From: UBA1268 sp965662195
GTDB lineage: Bacteria; Planctomycetota; Planctomycetia; Pirellulales; UBA1268
Assembly (NCBI GenBank): GCA_965662195.1
Contig: CBFIHA010000002.1
Location: forward strand, 1 to 64,000
Direction: 5' to 3'
Length of the DNA stretch: 64,000 bases
How positions within the stretch are numbered: position 1 is the stretch's first letter; each line of letters begins with the position of its first letter. The translations under genes were made by a program, and so were the position numbers. The notes below the pieces were generated by a model. It searched no databases, was not told the origin of the DNA, and saw only the letters and a list, made by a program, of their open reading frames with translations. This document shows, one piece after another, positions 8,197 to 15,382 of the stretch.

Positions 8197-10670
8197 CCAG
8201 TCACCTCAGTGATGGGAACACCCCCTTGAGAAACAGCCCAGGCAGCCGCCGGCCCCGGCACCCAGGCCAGGCAGACCTCCTCGACCGAGCTGCCGGTCTT
8301 GCGCGCCGGTACCACGACCGGTTCCAGCCTGATTACCTCCGGGTTGGATTCATCCCGAACCCGGTCGATCGCTTCGGCCAGTTCATCTTCGAGCTTTTCC
8401 CGGGCGGCGATGACCGCTTCAAGTGCCTCCTCGGCCCGGGTCACATCGGCCTGTTGCCGGGCGGTGCGGCTGGCCGACCGCGCTGAGGTGGCCACCCGGC
8501 CCAGCGACCGGGTCGACGCCCGACGGCGGAGCAGGGCGTCGAGGATCGCCGTGCCGATCGACACATAGGTCTGGAACGACTGATGCTTGACATCGGCCTG
8601 CTCCTTCTCAAGCTTCTGCCGGGCCCGCTCGACCCGGCCGGCGGCTGTCGTAAGCTTTCGTTCATAACGGTCCCGGATCCGGTCGATCTCAGTGTCGCGC
8701 CACTCCCGCAGCTGCTGAGCCACCCGCAGCCGGAAGGCCCGCTCGGTCTCCTCGGGCGCGGAGACCGCATCAATCTGCGGGACCGACAGCAGTGACAGCC
8801 GCTGCGTCCGCACCAGGCTGTCCTGCAAACTGCTGGCCAGCGAACGGTAGGTCTTGGCTGTGGCCAGCGGCCCGGGCAGGCTGCCGTAGCGGGCAGTGGC
8901 TGGCCGGTCCACAGCGGTCGGCATCACCGGTAACAGCAGGGCCGCTTCCCAGGCCTTCGTCCCCGCCGCGTCGGCAGCGGGAGCCAGACAGAACACCTCA
9001 CAGGTAAGGTCAACGCCCAGTGAACGCTCGGAATACCGCAGCCAGGCCCGGCCGAGGATGGCCGGCTGGAAGGTCAGCCCGGCAGCCTCGGGCTGATCCG
9101 AGGCGAAGAAGACTTCCTTGATGCCCGGCGGCAGCAGCTGCCTGGGGCCACCAGTGATTTCAGGCGTGAGTGCCTCGGGGGGTGACGCTGCTGCGATCGG
9201 CGGGGCTTCTGCTGACGCCGGGGCCGCTGGGGCGGTCGCGCCGGGCAGGCGACTGAGTTCCTCCCGCAGCAGCGGCCCCCGCAGATAGGCCATCGTCCAG
9301 CGGGTCTCGAACACCGTCTCGGCATCACCGTGCACGCTGTGCATGAGAAACCGCCGCTTGCCGAGTCCGGAGAGCAGCCGGTCGAGGTCGCCGCGGTCGA
9401 GCGACCGGCCGGCGGTCATCGCCGCCCCCTCCAGGCCGTCAAGCACCCGGGCTTTGTCGCGGGCGGTCTGCAGCCGGCCGAGGAACCAAAGCCCAGTGTT
9501 CGACAGGCCTTTGTAATCGAGGTCGACAGGGTTCTGGCTGGCCAGCACAACGCCCAGCCCATAGGCCCGGGCCTGCTTGAGCATGGTCAGCAGCGGAGCC
9601 TTGCTGGGTGGATTAGCCGTCGGCGGCAGGTAGCCGAAGACCTCGTCCATCAGAAAGATCGCCCGCAGCGACGCGGTGCCCGGCTGGGACCGCATCCATG
9701 AGACGGTCTGGCCGGCCAGCAGCGTGACGAAGGCCATTCGCTGCGGCTCCGAGAGATGGGCGATTGAAACGATGCTCACCCGCGGCCGGCCCGCCTCGGT
9801 CCAGAGCAGCCGATCGACATCGAGCGGCTCGCCATCGAGCCAGACGTCGAAGCCGGGCGTGGCGGCAACGGTGTTGAGTTTTTTGGCCAGGTCGAAGCGG
9901 TCGGCGGCTGGATAGAAGTTTTCCAGATCAAGAAAGCCGATCCGTTCCAGCGGCGGCCTGGGGATCGCCTGGATCAGGCGGCCGAAGTCGATCGCCTCGC
10001 CCCGCTGCCAGGAGTGGTCGATGATTGCCGAGAGCAGCACATGGTCGCGACTGGTACCGGGGGCGGCGTCGATGCCGGCCAGGGCCAGGATGCCCGAAAC
10101 CAATGCCTCGATCCGCTCCCGCCAGGCTTCGGCGTCAGCCCGCTGAGACGGATCGGGCGGAGTAAAACTGCCGAGCATCGCCAGCGGCCGGCCGGCCCGG
10201 CTGCCCGGGGTGTAGACCGCCATCTCAGCGGCAGCATGCAGCCGGGCGATCCGCTCGGGCGACTGGCCGCTGGCTTCAAGACCCTGCCGCCAGGTCGCGG
10301 CGGTGCGGGCGGCAAGTTCCCCAGGCTCGATCCCCTCGCGGCGGGCCACCGCCGGATCGACCCAGGGCAGGAAGTCGCCCGGGGCGAGATCAGGAAAGGA
10401 AAGCAGCAGGTTGGTCAGGTCGCCCTTGGGGTCGATCACCACCGCCGGGATGCCGTCGAGGGCGGCCTCTTCGAGCAGGTCGATCAACAGGCCTGTCTTG
10501 CCGCTGCCGGTCATGCCGACACAGACGGCGTGGGTGGTCAGCCGCCGGGCATCAAGGAGCAACGGCTCGGGCAGCAGCTCACCAGTGCCCGGATCGACCC
10601 GGCGACCGAGATAGAAAATACCGAGCCCCTCGATGGGTGAAGCGGCAGGAGTTGCGGCAGGCGATTCCAT
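8193..10670 (-). CDS. HerA/VirB4-like ATP-binding protein (DUF853-type)
   Basis: An 825-residue P-loop ATPase. Walker A is GMTGSGKTGL at about residue 53, followed by VVIDPKGDLTNLLLSFPD, which is typical of HerA/FtsK-type pumps. The Walker B region is LRAIFLMDEVFGYLPP, and QNPVDLDYKGLSNTGLWF follows as a sensor-like motif. Residues from about 640 to 780 form a long charged helix region (RIRDRYERKLTTAAGR, KLEDELAEAIDRVRD) that could be a coiled coil. Related proteins move DNA or are part of secretion or defence systems; no partner nuclease such as NurA is visible here. It heads the purU operon and has the long leader containing the dispersed element. Confidence 0.8.
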   Translation of the reverse strand: MESPAATPAASPIEGLGIFYLGRRVDPGTGELLPEPLLLDARRLTTHAVCVGMTGSGKTGLLIDLLEEAALDGIPAVVIDPKGDLTNLLLSFPDLAPGDFLPWVDPAVARREGIEPGELAARTAATWRQGLEASGQSPERIARLHAAAEMAVYTPGSRAGRPLAMLGSFTPPDPSQRADAEAWRERIEALVSGILALAGIDAAPGTSRDHVLLSAIIDHSWQRGEAIDFGRLIQAIPRPPLERIGFLDLENFYPAADRFDLAKKLNTVAATPGFDVWLDGEPLDVDRLLWTEAGRPRVSIVSIAHLSEPQRMAFVTLLAGQTVSWMRSQPGTASLRAIFLMDEVFGYLPPTANPPSKAPLLTMLKQARAYGLGVVLASQNPVDLDYKGLSNTGLWFLGRLQTARDKARVLDGLEGAAMTAGRSLDRGDLDRLLSGLGKRRFLMHSVHGDAETVFETRWTMAYLRGPLLREELSRLPGATAPAAPASAEAPPIAAASPPEALTPEITGGPRQLLPPGIKEVFFASDQPEAAGLTFQPAILGRAWLRYSERSLGVDLTCEVFCLAPAADAAGTKAWEAALLLPVMPTAVDRPATARYGSLPGPLATAKTYRSLASSLQDSLVRTQRLSLLSVPQIDAVSAPEETERAFRLRVAQQLREWRDTEIDRIRDRYERKLTTAAGRVERARQKLEKEQADVKHQSFQTYVSIGTAILDALLRRRASTRSLGRVATSARSASRTARQQADVTRAEEALEAVIAAREKLEDELAEAIDRVRDESNPEVIRLEPVVVPARKTGSSVEEVCLAWVPGPAAAWAVSQGGVPITEVTG

Positions 10671-11089
10671 GCGATTGCGGCCCGATGAGGCGATGACCGG
10701 AAGAGACCGTTGAAGATTAAAATTACCACACCGCTTGCGGCGTTCGGCACAGAGAATTGTTTTGTTTTCGGGGTGCTGAAGATCAACGGAAGCCCCGGGA
10801 TCAAGTTTAGATGGTGCGCTGAGCGGAACCGAACTCCGGGAAGCCCGAGGCGCGAGCCGAGGGAATGCGGTCTGTGGAACAAAAACGCGGTTTCCCTCAG
10901 CTTGCGCTTCGGGCTTTGAAGCAGGGCTTTTTGCCGGCAGGCATGAAGACGCACCGTCAGACCCTTTGATCGAAAGCGTTCAGGCGAATCGCAAAGGCAT
11001 CCGCCGACGACCGGGTCGGGGGTGTGCCCGGTTCCGGCCGCCGGCGGATCCTGTCGTCGAACGCCTATCGACAACCGACTTGGACAGTG
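10671..11089. promoter_or_regulatory. Leader region of the HerA-like gene with dispersed element
   Basis: The 419 bases between the HerA-like and DUF2294 minus-strand genes hold one copy of a dispersed hairpin element (annotated separately) and an A/T-rich tract near 10711-10760. No convincing gene is seen. The A/T-rich tract lies 5' of the HerA-like start and may include its promoter. Confidence 0.4.
10800..10955 (-). repeat. Dispersed element, copy A, with imperfect hairpin arms
   Basis: Read on the minus strand, this stretch matches 31364-31525 on the plus strand closely over about 110 bases and more loosely at the edges. Two arms inside it can pair: an arm beginning AGCCCGAAGCGCAAGCTGAG and an arm beginning TCCCTCGGCTCGCGCCTCGG; the few mismatches are mainly G-T, which pair in RNA. 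Both copies face the downstream gene (HerA-like here, CHAD gene there) in the same direction. It is probably a REP-like or leader element; no coding content is seen. Confidence 0.65.
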
Positions 11090-11491
11090 TCACCGCCGCT
11101 GCCGGGCGGGTCGTCCCACTCCCCGGCAGACCGGTGGGCTGGCGAGTGTCACGACGATCACTTCCTCGCCGGTGGCGGTGCTGATGTCGTGGTGCACATT
11201 GACCGGCTCAGCCCCGGTCACCTCTCGCACCATCGCCTCAAGCGTCTGCCGGCCGGCCAGGATCAGGTGGCCACGAAGCTGCTTGAGCAGTTCGGCGGCC
11301 CTACTGTTGCCGTTGTGATGCGACTCGATCAGCCGCTGCTCAGCGGCGGTCAGCACGCCGTCGAGATGGACAAAGAGTTTGTTTTCAACCAGGTGTGTAT
11401 GCACCCGCTGCGGCCCGCGGCCCATGTATTCCTGCTGAAAGCGGGTGACGATGTCGCAGATCGCCGCTTCAATTTCTCCCTGCGATCGCAT
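11090..11491 (-). CDS. DUF2294 (MpsC-like) family protein 1
   Basis: A 133-residue protein matching the small DUF2294 family by eye: start MRSQGEIEAAICDIVTRFQQ, then EYMGRGPQRVHTHLV, VHLDGVLTAAEQRL, and the end VNVHHDISTATGEEVIVVTL. The family has been linked to the MpsC component of a membrane-potential or inorganic carbon system in Firmicutes (established only for those systems); a function here is unknown. No signal peptide or membrane segment is seen. GGGAG lies 8 bases before the ATG. It is close to the DUF2294 protein at 15383-15895, and both sit near csrA. The upstream region on this strand has two strong hairpins, the nearer one with GGA in its loop. Confidence 0.8.
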   Translation of the reverse strand: MRSQGEIEAAICDIVTRFQQEYMGRGPQRVHTHLVENKLFVHLDGVLTAAEQRLIESHHNGNSRAAELLKQLRGHLILAGRQTLEAMVREVTGAEPVNVHHDISTATGEEVIVVTLASPPVCRGVGRPARQRR

Positions 11492-11532
11492 CTGTCAGCT
11501 CCCAAATTCGGTAATGCCTGGGGGGCAAAGAC

Positions 11533-11577
11533 TGGTCGGCACCGGGGCGTGAATCCCTCCCACCCCGGTACCGACCA
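11533..11577 (-). promoter_or_regulatory. Strong leader hairpin with GGA-containing loop before DUF2294 gene 1
   Basis: The arms TGGTCGGCACCGGGG and CCCCGGTACCGACCA pair over 15 positions with one G-T pair on the minus strand. On that strand the loop reads TGGGAGGGATTCACG and contains GGA twice. It ends about 40 bases before the ATG. A GGA in a hairpin loop is the general shape of a CsrA target; regulation by the neighbouring csrA is inference. Confidence 0.45.
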
Positions 11578-11590
11578 AAGCCTCCCTCGC

Positions 11591-11624
11591 CCAGAACCAC
11601 ACCCCCTCGCTGGTGGGGTTCTGG
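11591..11624 (-). promoter_or_regulatory. Second leader hairpin before DUF2294 gene 1
   Basis: CCAGAACC pairs with GGTTCTGG, with further pairs inside. It stands directly beside the previous hairpin. It could be an alternative fold partner or the end of an older terminator; there is no T-run on the minus strand, so termination is unlikely. Confidence 0.4.
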
Positions 11625-11969
11625 CTGAGCATTGTTTCGACCGGAAAGCGGACTGACCGTGAATCTTTTTTTTGCCGGGAAGTGTCCAGCGGCTGCTCCG
11701 GGCAAATACTCACCAGATCTTTCGCCACTGTTGGCCGCGGACTAAGCCGTGCCCGGCCAACCGGTTAGGCAACAGCATCGGGACGGAATTCCGGCAGCTG
11801 GCCCGCAGGCCGGTCTTTGCCCACCGCCGCAAAGGGGCAAGGATGCCAACGACTTGCTTGGAGGAGGAAAAGTTCCACTGCGATTCATTTCCTCAGCTGC
11901 GTCGCCCAGCCGGATCGCACGGTACGCGGACCGGTCGCATGAGTGCCTCGAACCCGCAGGGATGCCGCC

Positions 11970-13949
11970 ATGGAATGGCTTACTCGTTCACCACGCTTCA
12001 CCAGCACCCGCACCCGCCGCTCGGCCCGTACCAGCTGGCTGTCGGCCGAACCGTTGGAGCGGCGGCGGCTGCTGACCGCTGCCCCAGTGGCGGCGGCCGG
12101 CCCCGCACTGCCCGACTGGGTGGCCGACATCGACGCTGGCATCATGCCGGAGGTGCGGGACAACTATTGGGTCGGCCGCTGGGACACGGCGGTCGAGAGT
12201 CTGCCGATTGACGTCAGCCCCAGTTGGCAGCTCGAGGTGATCAGCCGACGCAGCTTTGCCCTGCACGCCCCGGGGGTCACCGCCGCCGAGGTGCTCGGCT
12301 GGGCTGCCAACCAGCAGGCCATTGCCTGGATCGAGCCCGACGTGATCTTTCGACCGGCGGCAGTCAATGATCCGCTGTTTGCCGACCAGTGGGCCCTGGA
12401 GAACACCGGGCAGTACTACGGCACGGCTGGCGTCGACATCGCCGCCCCGGAAGCCTGGCAGCTCACCACCGGCTCGCGTGAAGTGGTCGTGGCCGTGATC
12501 GATTCAGGGATCGACATCAACCATCCCGACCTGGCCGGCAACATCTGGACCAACCCGGGTGAGATCGCCGGCAACGGCATTGACGATGACGGCAACGGCT
12601 TCATCGACGACATCCATGGCTGGGACTTTGTCGACAACGACAACCTGCCGCTCGACGGCTATGGCCACGGCACCCACATTGCCGGCACGATCGGGGCGGT
12701 GGCTGACAACGCTATCGGGGTGGCAGGCGTGGCCCCGCAGGTGTCGCTGATAGCCCTCCGGTTCCAGGACGATCGTGGGGCTGGCTTCACCAGCGGCATG
12801 CTCGCGGCCCTCGACTATGCCACCCGGATGCGGCGGGACTTTGGCATCAACATCGTCGCCTCGAATAACTCCTGGGAAGCGGGGAACTTCTCGCTCGTAG
12901 TCGAGGCCGCCATCCGGGCCCACGGCGAGGCGGGGATCACCTTCGTGGCGGCCGCGGGCAATGACGGCAACGATACCGATAGCAGCCCCGCCTACCCCGG
13001 TGGCTACGAACTGCCCAACGTGATCGTGGTCGCCTCGCACAGTTCCAGCGGGAGCCTTGCCGGCAGCTCCAACTTCGGCATTGCCTCGGTCGATCTGGCC
13101 GCGCCGGGGCTGGCGATCAAGTCGACGCTGCCCGGCGGTAACTACGGCATGCTTTCGGGCACCTCGATGGCGGCGCCGCATGTCACCGGTGCGGTGGCCC
13201 TGTTGGCGGCGGCCAAGCCCGGCATCTCGGTGGCGGAGGTCAGGGGAGCGATCCTCAACTCGGTGACACCGACAGCCGAACTGGCAGGCAAGGTCGCCAG
13301 CGGCGGCCGGCTGAACGCCTTCGCGGCCCTCGGCCTGCTGGGTGACATTGGGGAGCCAGCTCCAGAACCCACGCCAGAACCCACGCCAGAACCCACGCCA
13401 GAACCCACGCCGGCTCCCGAACCGGAAGCAACCGTCGTGCTGCCGCTGGAGGAGCGGTTTCTGCAAGACAATACCGAGCCCGACGCCACGGTCTGGCAGC
13501 AGCAGGAGGGCAACTTTGCCCTGCTCGACCAGACAGCCGTCTCGACCGACGAAATGGATTCGACCATGACGGTGCGAAGCGAGCCGGTGGCCGACGTGGA
13601 ACTACGGTCGTTCGTCGATCTTCGCAGCGGCGGGCAGCGGGCCCGGCTGATCGCCCGGCAGATCGCCCCCGAAACCTACTACAGTGCCGAGCTGGTGGTG
13701 ACCCGCAAGGGCCAGATGGTGCTGATCTACCGCTACGAAAACGGCCAGCGGATTCAGCTCGGGGCCCGGAAGGCTCCCCGCCGGGTCGGTCGGCTGGGGT
13801 TTCACCTCCGAGGCAGCCAGCTCTCGCTCTATTTCCGGCGGGAACTGCTGGTGCAGGTCAACGACAGCGCGATTGCCGCCGCTGGCTCGGTCGGCATCAG
13901 CGCCAAGGGGGCAGGCGTGAAGTTCGCCAACTTCTTTGTCGACGTGTGA
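11970..13949 (+). CDS. Secreted subtilisin-like S8 peptidase with LEPR-XLL motif
   Basis: A 659-residue protease from the ATG at 11970 (GTG at 11943 is an alternative). The N-terminus carries SAEPLERRRLLTA, the planctomycete LEPR-XLL sorting motif. The S8 domain spans about residues 125-470: catalytic Asp in VVAVIDSGIDINHPDL, His in DGYGHGTHIAGTIGA, the oxyanion Asn region ASNNSWEAG, and Ser in LSGTSMAAPHVTGA. A linker of four PEPT units (about 13357-13425) follows, then a beta-rich C-terminal domain of about 170 residues (ERFLQDNTEPD to FANFFVDV) that looks like a lectin-type sandwich. It is probably exported and acts on proteins outside the cell. Its substrate is unknown. Confidence 0.92.
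   Translation: MEWLTRSPRFTSTRTRRSARTSWLSAEPLERRRLLTAAPVAAAGPALPDWVADIDAGIMPEVRDNYWVGRWDTAVESLPIDVSPSWQLEVISRRSFALHAPGVTAAEVLGWAANQQAIAWIEPDVIFRPAAVNDPLFADQWALENTGQYYGTAGVDIAAPEAWQLTTGSREVVVAVIDSGIDINHPDLAGNIWTNPGEIAGNGIDDDGNGFIDDIHGWDFVDNDNLPLDGYGHGTHIAGTIGAVADNAIGVAGVAPQVSLIALRFQDDRGAGFTSGMLAALDYATRMRRDFGINIVASNNSWEAGNFSLVVEAAIRAHGEAGITFVAAAGNDGNDTDSSPAYPGGYELPNVIVVASHSSSGSLAGSSNFGIASVDLAAPGLAIKSTLPGGNYGMLSGTSMAAPHVTGAVALLAAAKPGISVAEVRGAILNSVTPTAELAGKVASGGRLNAFAALGLLGDIGEPAPEPTPEPTPEPTPEPTPAPEPEATVVLPLEERFLQDNTEPDATVWQQQEGNFALLDQTAVSTDEMDSTMTVRSEPVADVELRSFVDLRSGGQRARLIARQIAPETYYSAELVVTRKGQMVLIYRYENGQRIQLGARKAPRRVGRLGFHLRGSQLSLYFRRELLVQVNDSAIAAAGSVGISAKGAGVKFANFFVDV
13357..13425 (+). repeat. 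12-base tandem repeats encoding PEPT linker
   Basis: The unit ccagaacccacg is repeated about four times, flanked by degenerate copies, and encodes Pro-Glu-Pro-Thr units between the S8 domain and the C-terminal domain of the protease. Such runs can change in copy number by slippage. Confidence 0.8.
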
Positions 13950-14048
13950 TCGCTCGGCAGGCGGTCGCCGCCAACTGTCTGGAAACAGCAGGAGGCAACC
14001 GCCGTTGCAATCGCAGCCCGCAAATACGACGCAGTCCGCACAGTTTTC

Positions 14049-14076
14049 TTGCGTGCCCCAGACTGCGCAATATACT
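14049..14076 (+). promoter_or_regulatory. Sigma-70-like promoter candidate
   Basis: TTGCGT at 14049-14054 and TATACT at 14071-14076 are separated by 16 bases. No gene with a good ribosome site starts soon after; the next strong signal is the terminator at 14238. It might therefore drive a small RNA. Confidence 0.4.
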
Positions 14077-14237
14077 TCTCTCGTTGTGTGAGCGACGGCT
14101 CGCGATTCACCTCCGCCCAACTCGGCGGGGGCGGCGTCGCGGCAGTTGCACTCGCAGTACACGCCACAAACGAACACGACGGAAGACGAGACGAGGGGCA
14201 GTCCGGCACAGCGGCCGGAGGGTCCGTCGCAGCGTAA

Positions 14238-14288
14238 GCCGGTGTGAGAAGGCAGGATGTCCCCTGCCCTTTCGCACCGGCTTTTTTT
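14238..14288 (+). terminator. Rho-independent terminator
   Basis: GCCGGTG at 14238-14244 pairs with CACCGGC at 14275-14281, with a second inner stem GGCAGG/CCTGCC. A run of seven T follows at 14282-14288. It can end transcription from the S8 protease gene and from the promoter-like site at 14049. Confidence 0.85.
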
Positions 14289-14390
14289 GTTTTTGTTTCT
14301 GTCCGCGTGGGGCCCTCAGGGCCCCACCGATGGGAAAGGAAACGACGCAATGCCAGCGACTGACAGCAGCCCCCTGCCCCGGAGCCATTC

Positions 14391-15116
14391 ATGCCAGCGA
14401 TGCCATCGACCAGCAGTGACGCCTCCTTTCCGGCCGCAGCGGCCGGGCCCGCCCGGCCCAGACTCGCGTCGCGGTCTCAGCGTGCCCGACAGCCACGTGG
14501 TCAGGCCGTGGGACGGCTCGTTGCCCATGCAGCCGCCGATTTCGAGCAGCGGCTGCTGGGCCGGCCGCCCCGGCATGTCACCGTCACCGTCGGGGCCGGA
14601 CTGATCGTGGTCAGCCTGCAGCAGCGGCTCGCCCCGATCGAACGCGAGGTGGCTGCGGACCCAGCCGGCAGCAGCCGTGTGCAGGATTTTCACCAGGATC
14701 TCTTCGCCGATTCACGATCGGCCTTCCGCGCGCATGTTGCCGCCCTGACCGGCATCGACCTGGCGGCCGCTGTGCTCGACATCGATCTCGAGACCGGCTG
14801 CCTGCTGAAGACCTTCAGCACCGGGCCGGCGATCGATCTCTATCTGTTCGGCTCGCCGGCTCCGCTGCTGGGACTACCGATCGACTGGCATGTGCATGCC
14901 GAAGCCGTGCGGCGACAGACCGTCCGGCAAACCACTCACGCAACCGTCACAAAGGAGGCGGGGGGCAAAGGAGCCCCCTGCGACTGCTTGCAGTCACGAA
15001 GGACCGTCAACCATGAAGAGGTGAACCATGTTGGTACTGACACGAAAGAATCGGGAGAGCGTGATCATCGGGCGTCCCGAGGATCTGGAAGTAATGCTCG
15101 AAATCACAGTCCTTGA
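14391..15116 (+). CDS. DUF2294-like protein 2, 3' end overlapping csrA
   Basis: A 241-residue frame with GGAG before the ATG. Residues about 40-165 follow the DUF2294 pattern (ADFEQRLLGRPPRHVTVTV, LIVVSLQQRLAPIEREVA, VLDIDLETGCLLKTFSTG). The first 40 residues are Ala/Arg-rich. The last 60 or so (after HAEAVRRQTVRQ) have no domain character: they read through the csrA leader hairpins and the first 29 codons of csrA in another frame, ending at 15116. So the true end may be earlier if there is a frameshift, or translation may really run through the leader and influence csrA (inference). It stands immediately upstream of csrA on the same strand and is the least typical of the three copies. Confidence 0.6.
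   Translation: MPAMPSTSSDASFPAAAAGPARPRLASRSQRARQPRGQAVGRLVAHAAADFEQRLLGRPPRHVTVTVGAGLIVVSLQQRLAPIEREVAADPAGSSRVQDFHQDLFADSRSAFRAHVAALTGIDLAAAVLDIDLETGCLLKTFSTGPAIDLYLFGSPAPLLGLPIDWHVHAEAVRRQTVRQTTHATVTKEAGGKGAPCDCLQSRRTVNHEEVNHVGTDTKESGERDHRASRGSGSNARNHSP
14952..15027 (+). promoter_or_regulatory. csrA leader with hairpins and three AAGGA sites
   Basis: A perfect hairpin has stem GGGGGC (14961-14966) and GCCCCC (14973-14978) with hexaloop AAAGGA. A second, GACTGC/GCAGTC, follows at 14982-14995. AAGGA occurs at 14952-14956, 14968-14972 and 14999-15003. A GGA preceded by A two bases earlier in a hexaloop is the known preferred CsrA target, so csrA is likely to regulate itself here (inference). 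GAGGTG at 15019-15024 is the probable ribosome site. Confidence 0.6.
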
Positions 15117-15261
15117 AATCGAGGGGGGCCGGGTGCGGCTCGGATTCGAGGCCGACACCCGGATGCCGATCCACCGCCGCGAGGTCTGGGATCGCATCTG
15201 CAACGGTGAACTCAACGGCAGCCCTGTCGCCGCTCCCCTGGCGGCTGCCCGGAGCCGCTGA
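15028..15261 (+). CDS. csrA: Carbon storage regulator CsrA
   Basis: A 77-residue RNA-binding regulator. The N-terminus MLVLTRKNRESVIIG and the later GGRVRLGFEADTRMPIHR match the CsrA fold, including the basic and hydrophobic residues of the RNA-binding first strand (LTRK) and the VHREE-like region (here IHRREVWDRI). It exceeds the usual 60-65 residues by a short Ala-rich tail. CsrA binds GGA in leaders and changes translation or stability. No FliW or flagellar gene is in the window. It lies between DUF2294-like genes 2 and 3, and the leaders around it carry suitable hairpins. Confidence 0.95.
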   Translation: MLVLTRKNRESVIIGRPEDLEVMLEITVLEIEGGRVRLGFEADTRMPIHRREVWDRICNGELNGSPVAAPLAAARSR

Positions 15262-15304
15262 CGGTGGCGTGGACGCAGACTATCTGCCCCACGAAAGCAG
15301 TCGG

Positions 15305-15381
15305 CGCCGCAGCGGATGCGGCGACCGTCAGCTGACAGCTTGCTTTTCCAAGGAGGTCCATCTGTACGAGCGGAGGTGCTC
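15305..15381 (+). promoter_or_regulatory. Leader of DUF2294 gene 3 with two GGA-loop hairpins
   Basis: The first hairpin is CGCCGCA (15305-15311), loop GCGGA, TGCGGCG (15317-15323). The second is GAGC (15368-15371), loop GGAGGT, GCTC (15378-15381); its loop is the ribosome site itself, two bases from the GTG start, and outer pairs reach the start codon if one C is bulged. AAGGAGG also occurs at 15350-15356. This is the arrangement expected of a CsrA-repressed message (inference). Confidence 0.55.
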
Positions 15382-15382
15382 C

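Larger units (their letters stand above)
11492..11969. promoter_or_regulatory. Divergent region between DUF2294 gene 1 and the S8 protease gene
   Basis: No credible gene is present. Two hairpins, at 11533-11577 and 11591-11624, lie in what would be the 5' leader of the minus-strand DUF2294 gene. The protease-proximal side, 11750-11969, shows no clear promoter motif that I could assign. Confidence 0.45.
13950..14390. other. Intergenic region with promoter-like site, terminator and hairpin
   Basis: These 441 bases contain no convincing gene. They hold a promoter-like pair at 14049-14076, a terminator at 14238-14288, and a perfect 9-bp GC hairpin at 14307-14327 (GTGGGGCCC, loop TCA, GGGCCCCAC) upstream of the next DUF2294-like gene. 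The promoter and terminator together would give a short RNA of about 200 bases. Confidence 0.5.

Noticed and set aside
13357..13425. CRISPR-like or mini-satellite DNA at the PEPT repeats
   Set aside because: Units are 12 bases, in frame and contiguous, with no spacers; this is a protein linker.
12504..13466. 320-codon minus-strand frame within the S8 protease
   Set aside because: Composition follows the protease codons and no motif is seen.
14049..14237. 62-codon frame starting with TTG before the terminator
   Set aside because: No ribosome site and no protein-like composition; the stretch may be RNA instead.
14065..14288. CsrB-like sponge RNA beside csrA
   Set aside because: Only one ANGGA motif was found; known sponges carry many.
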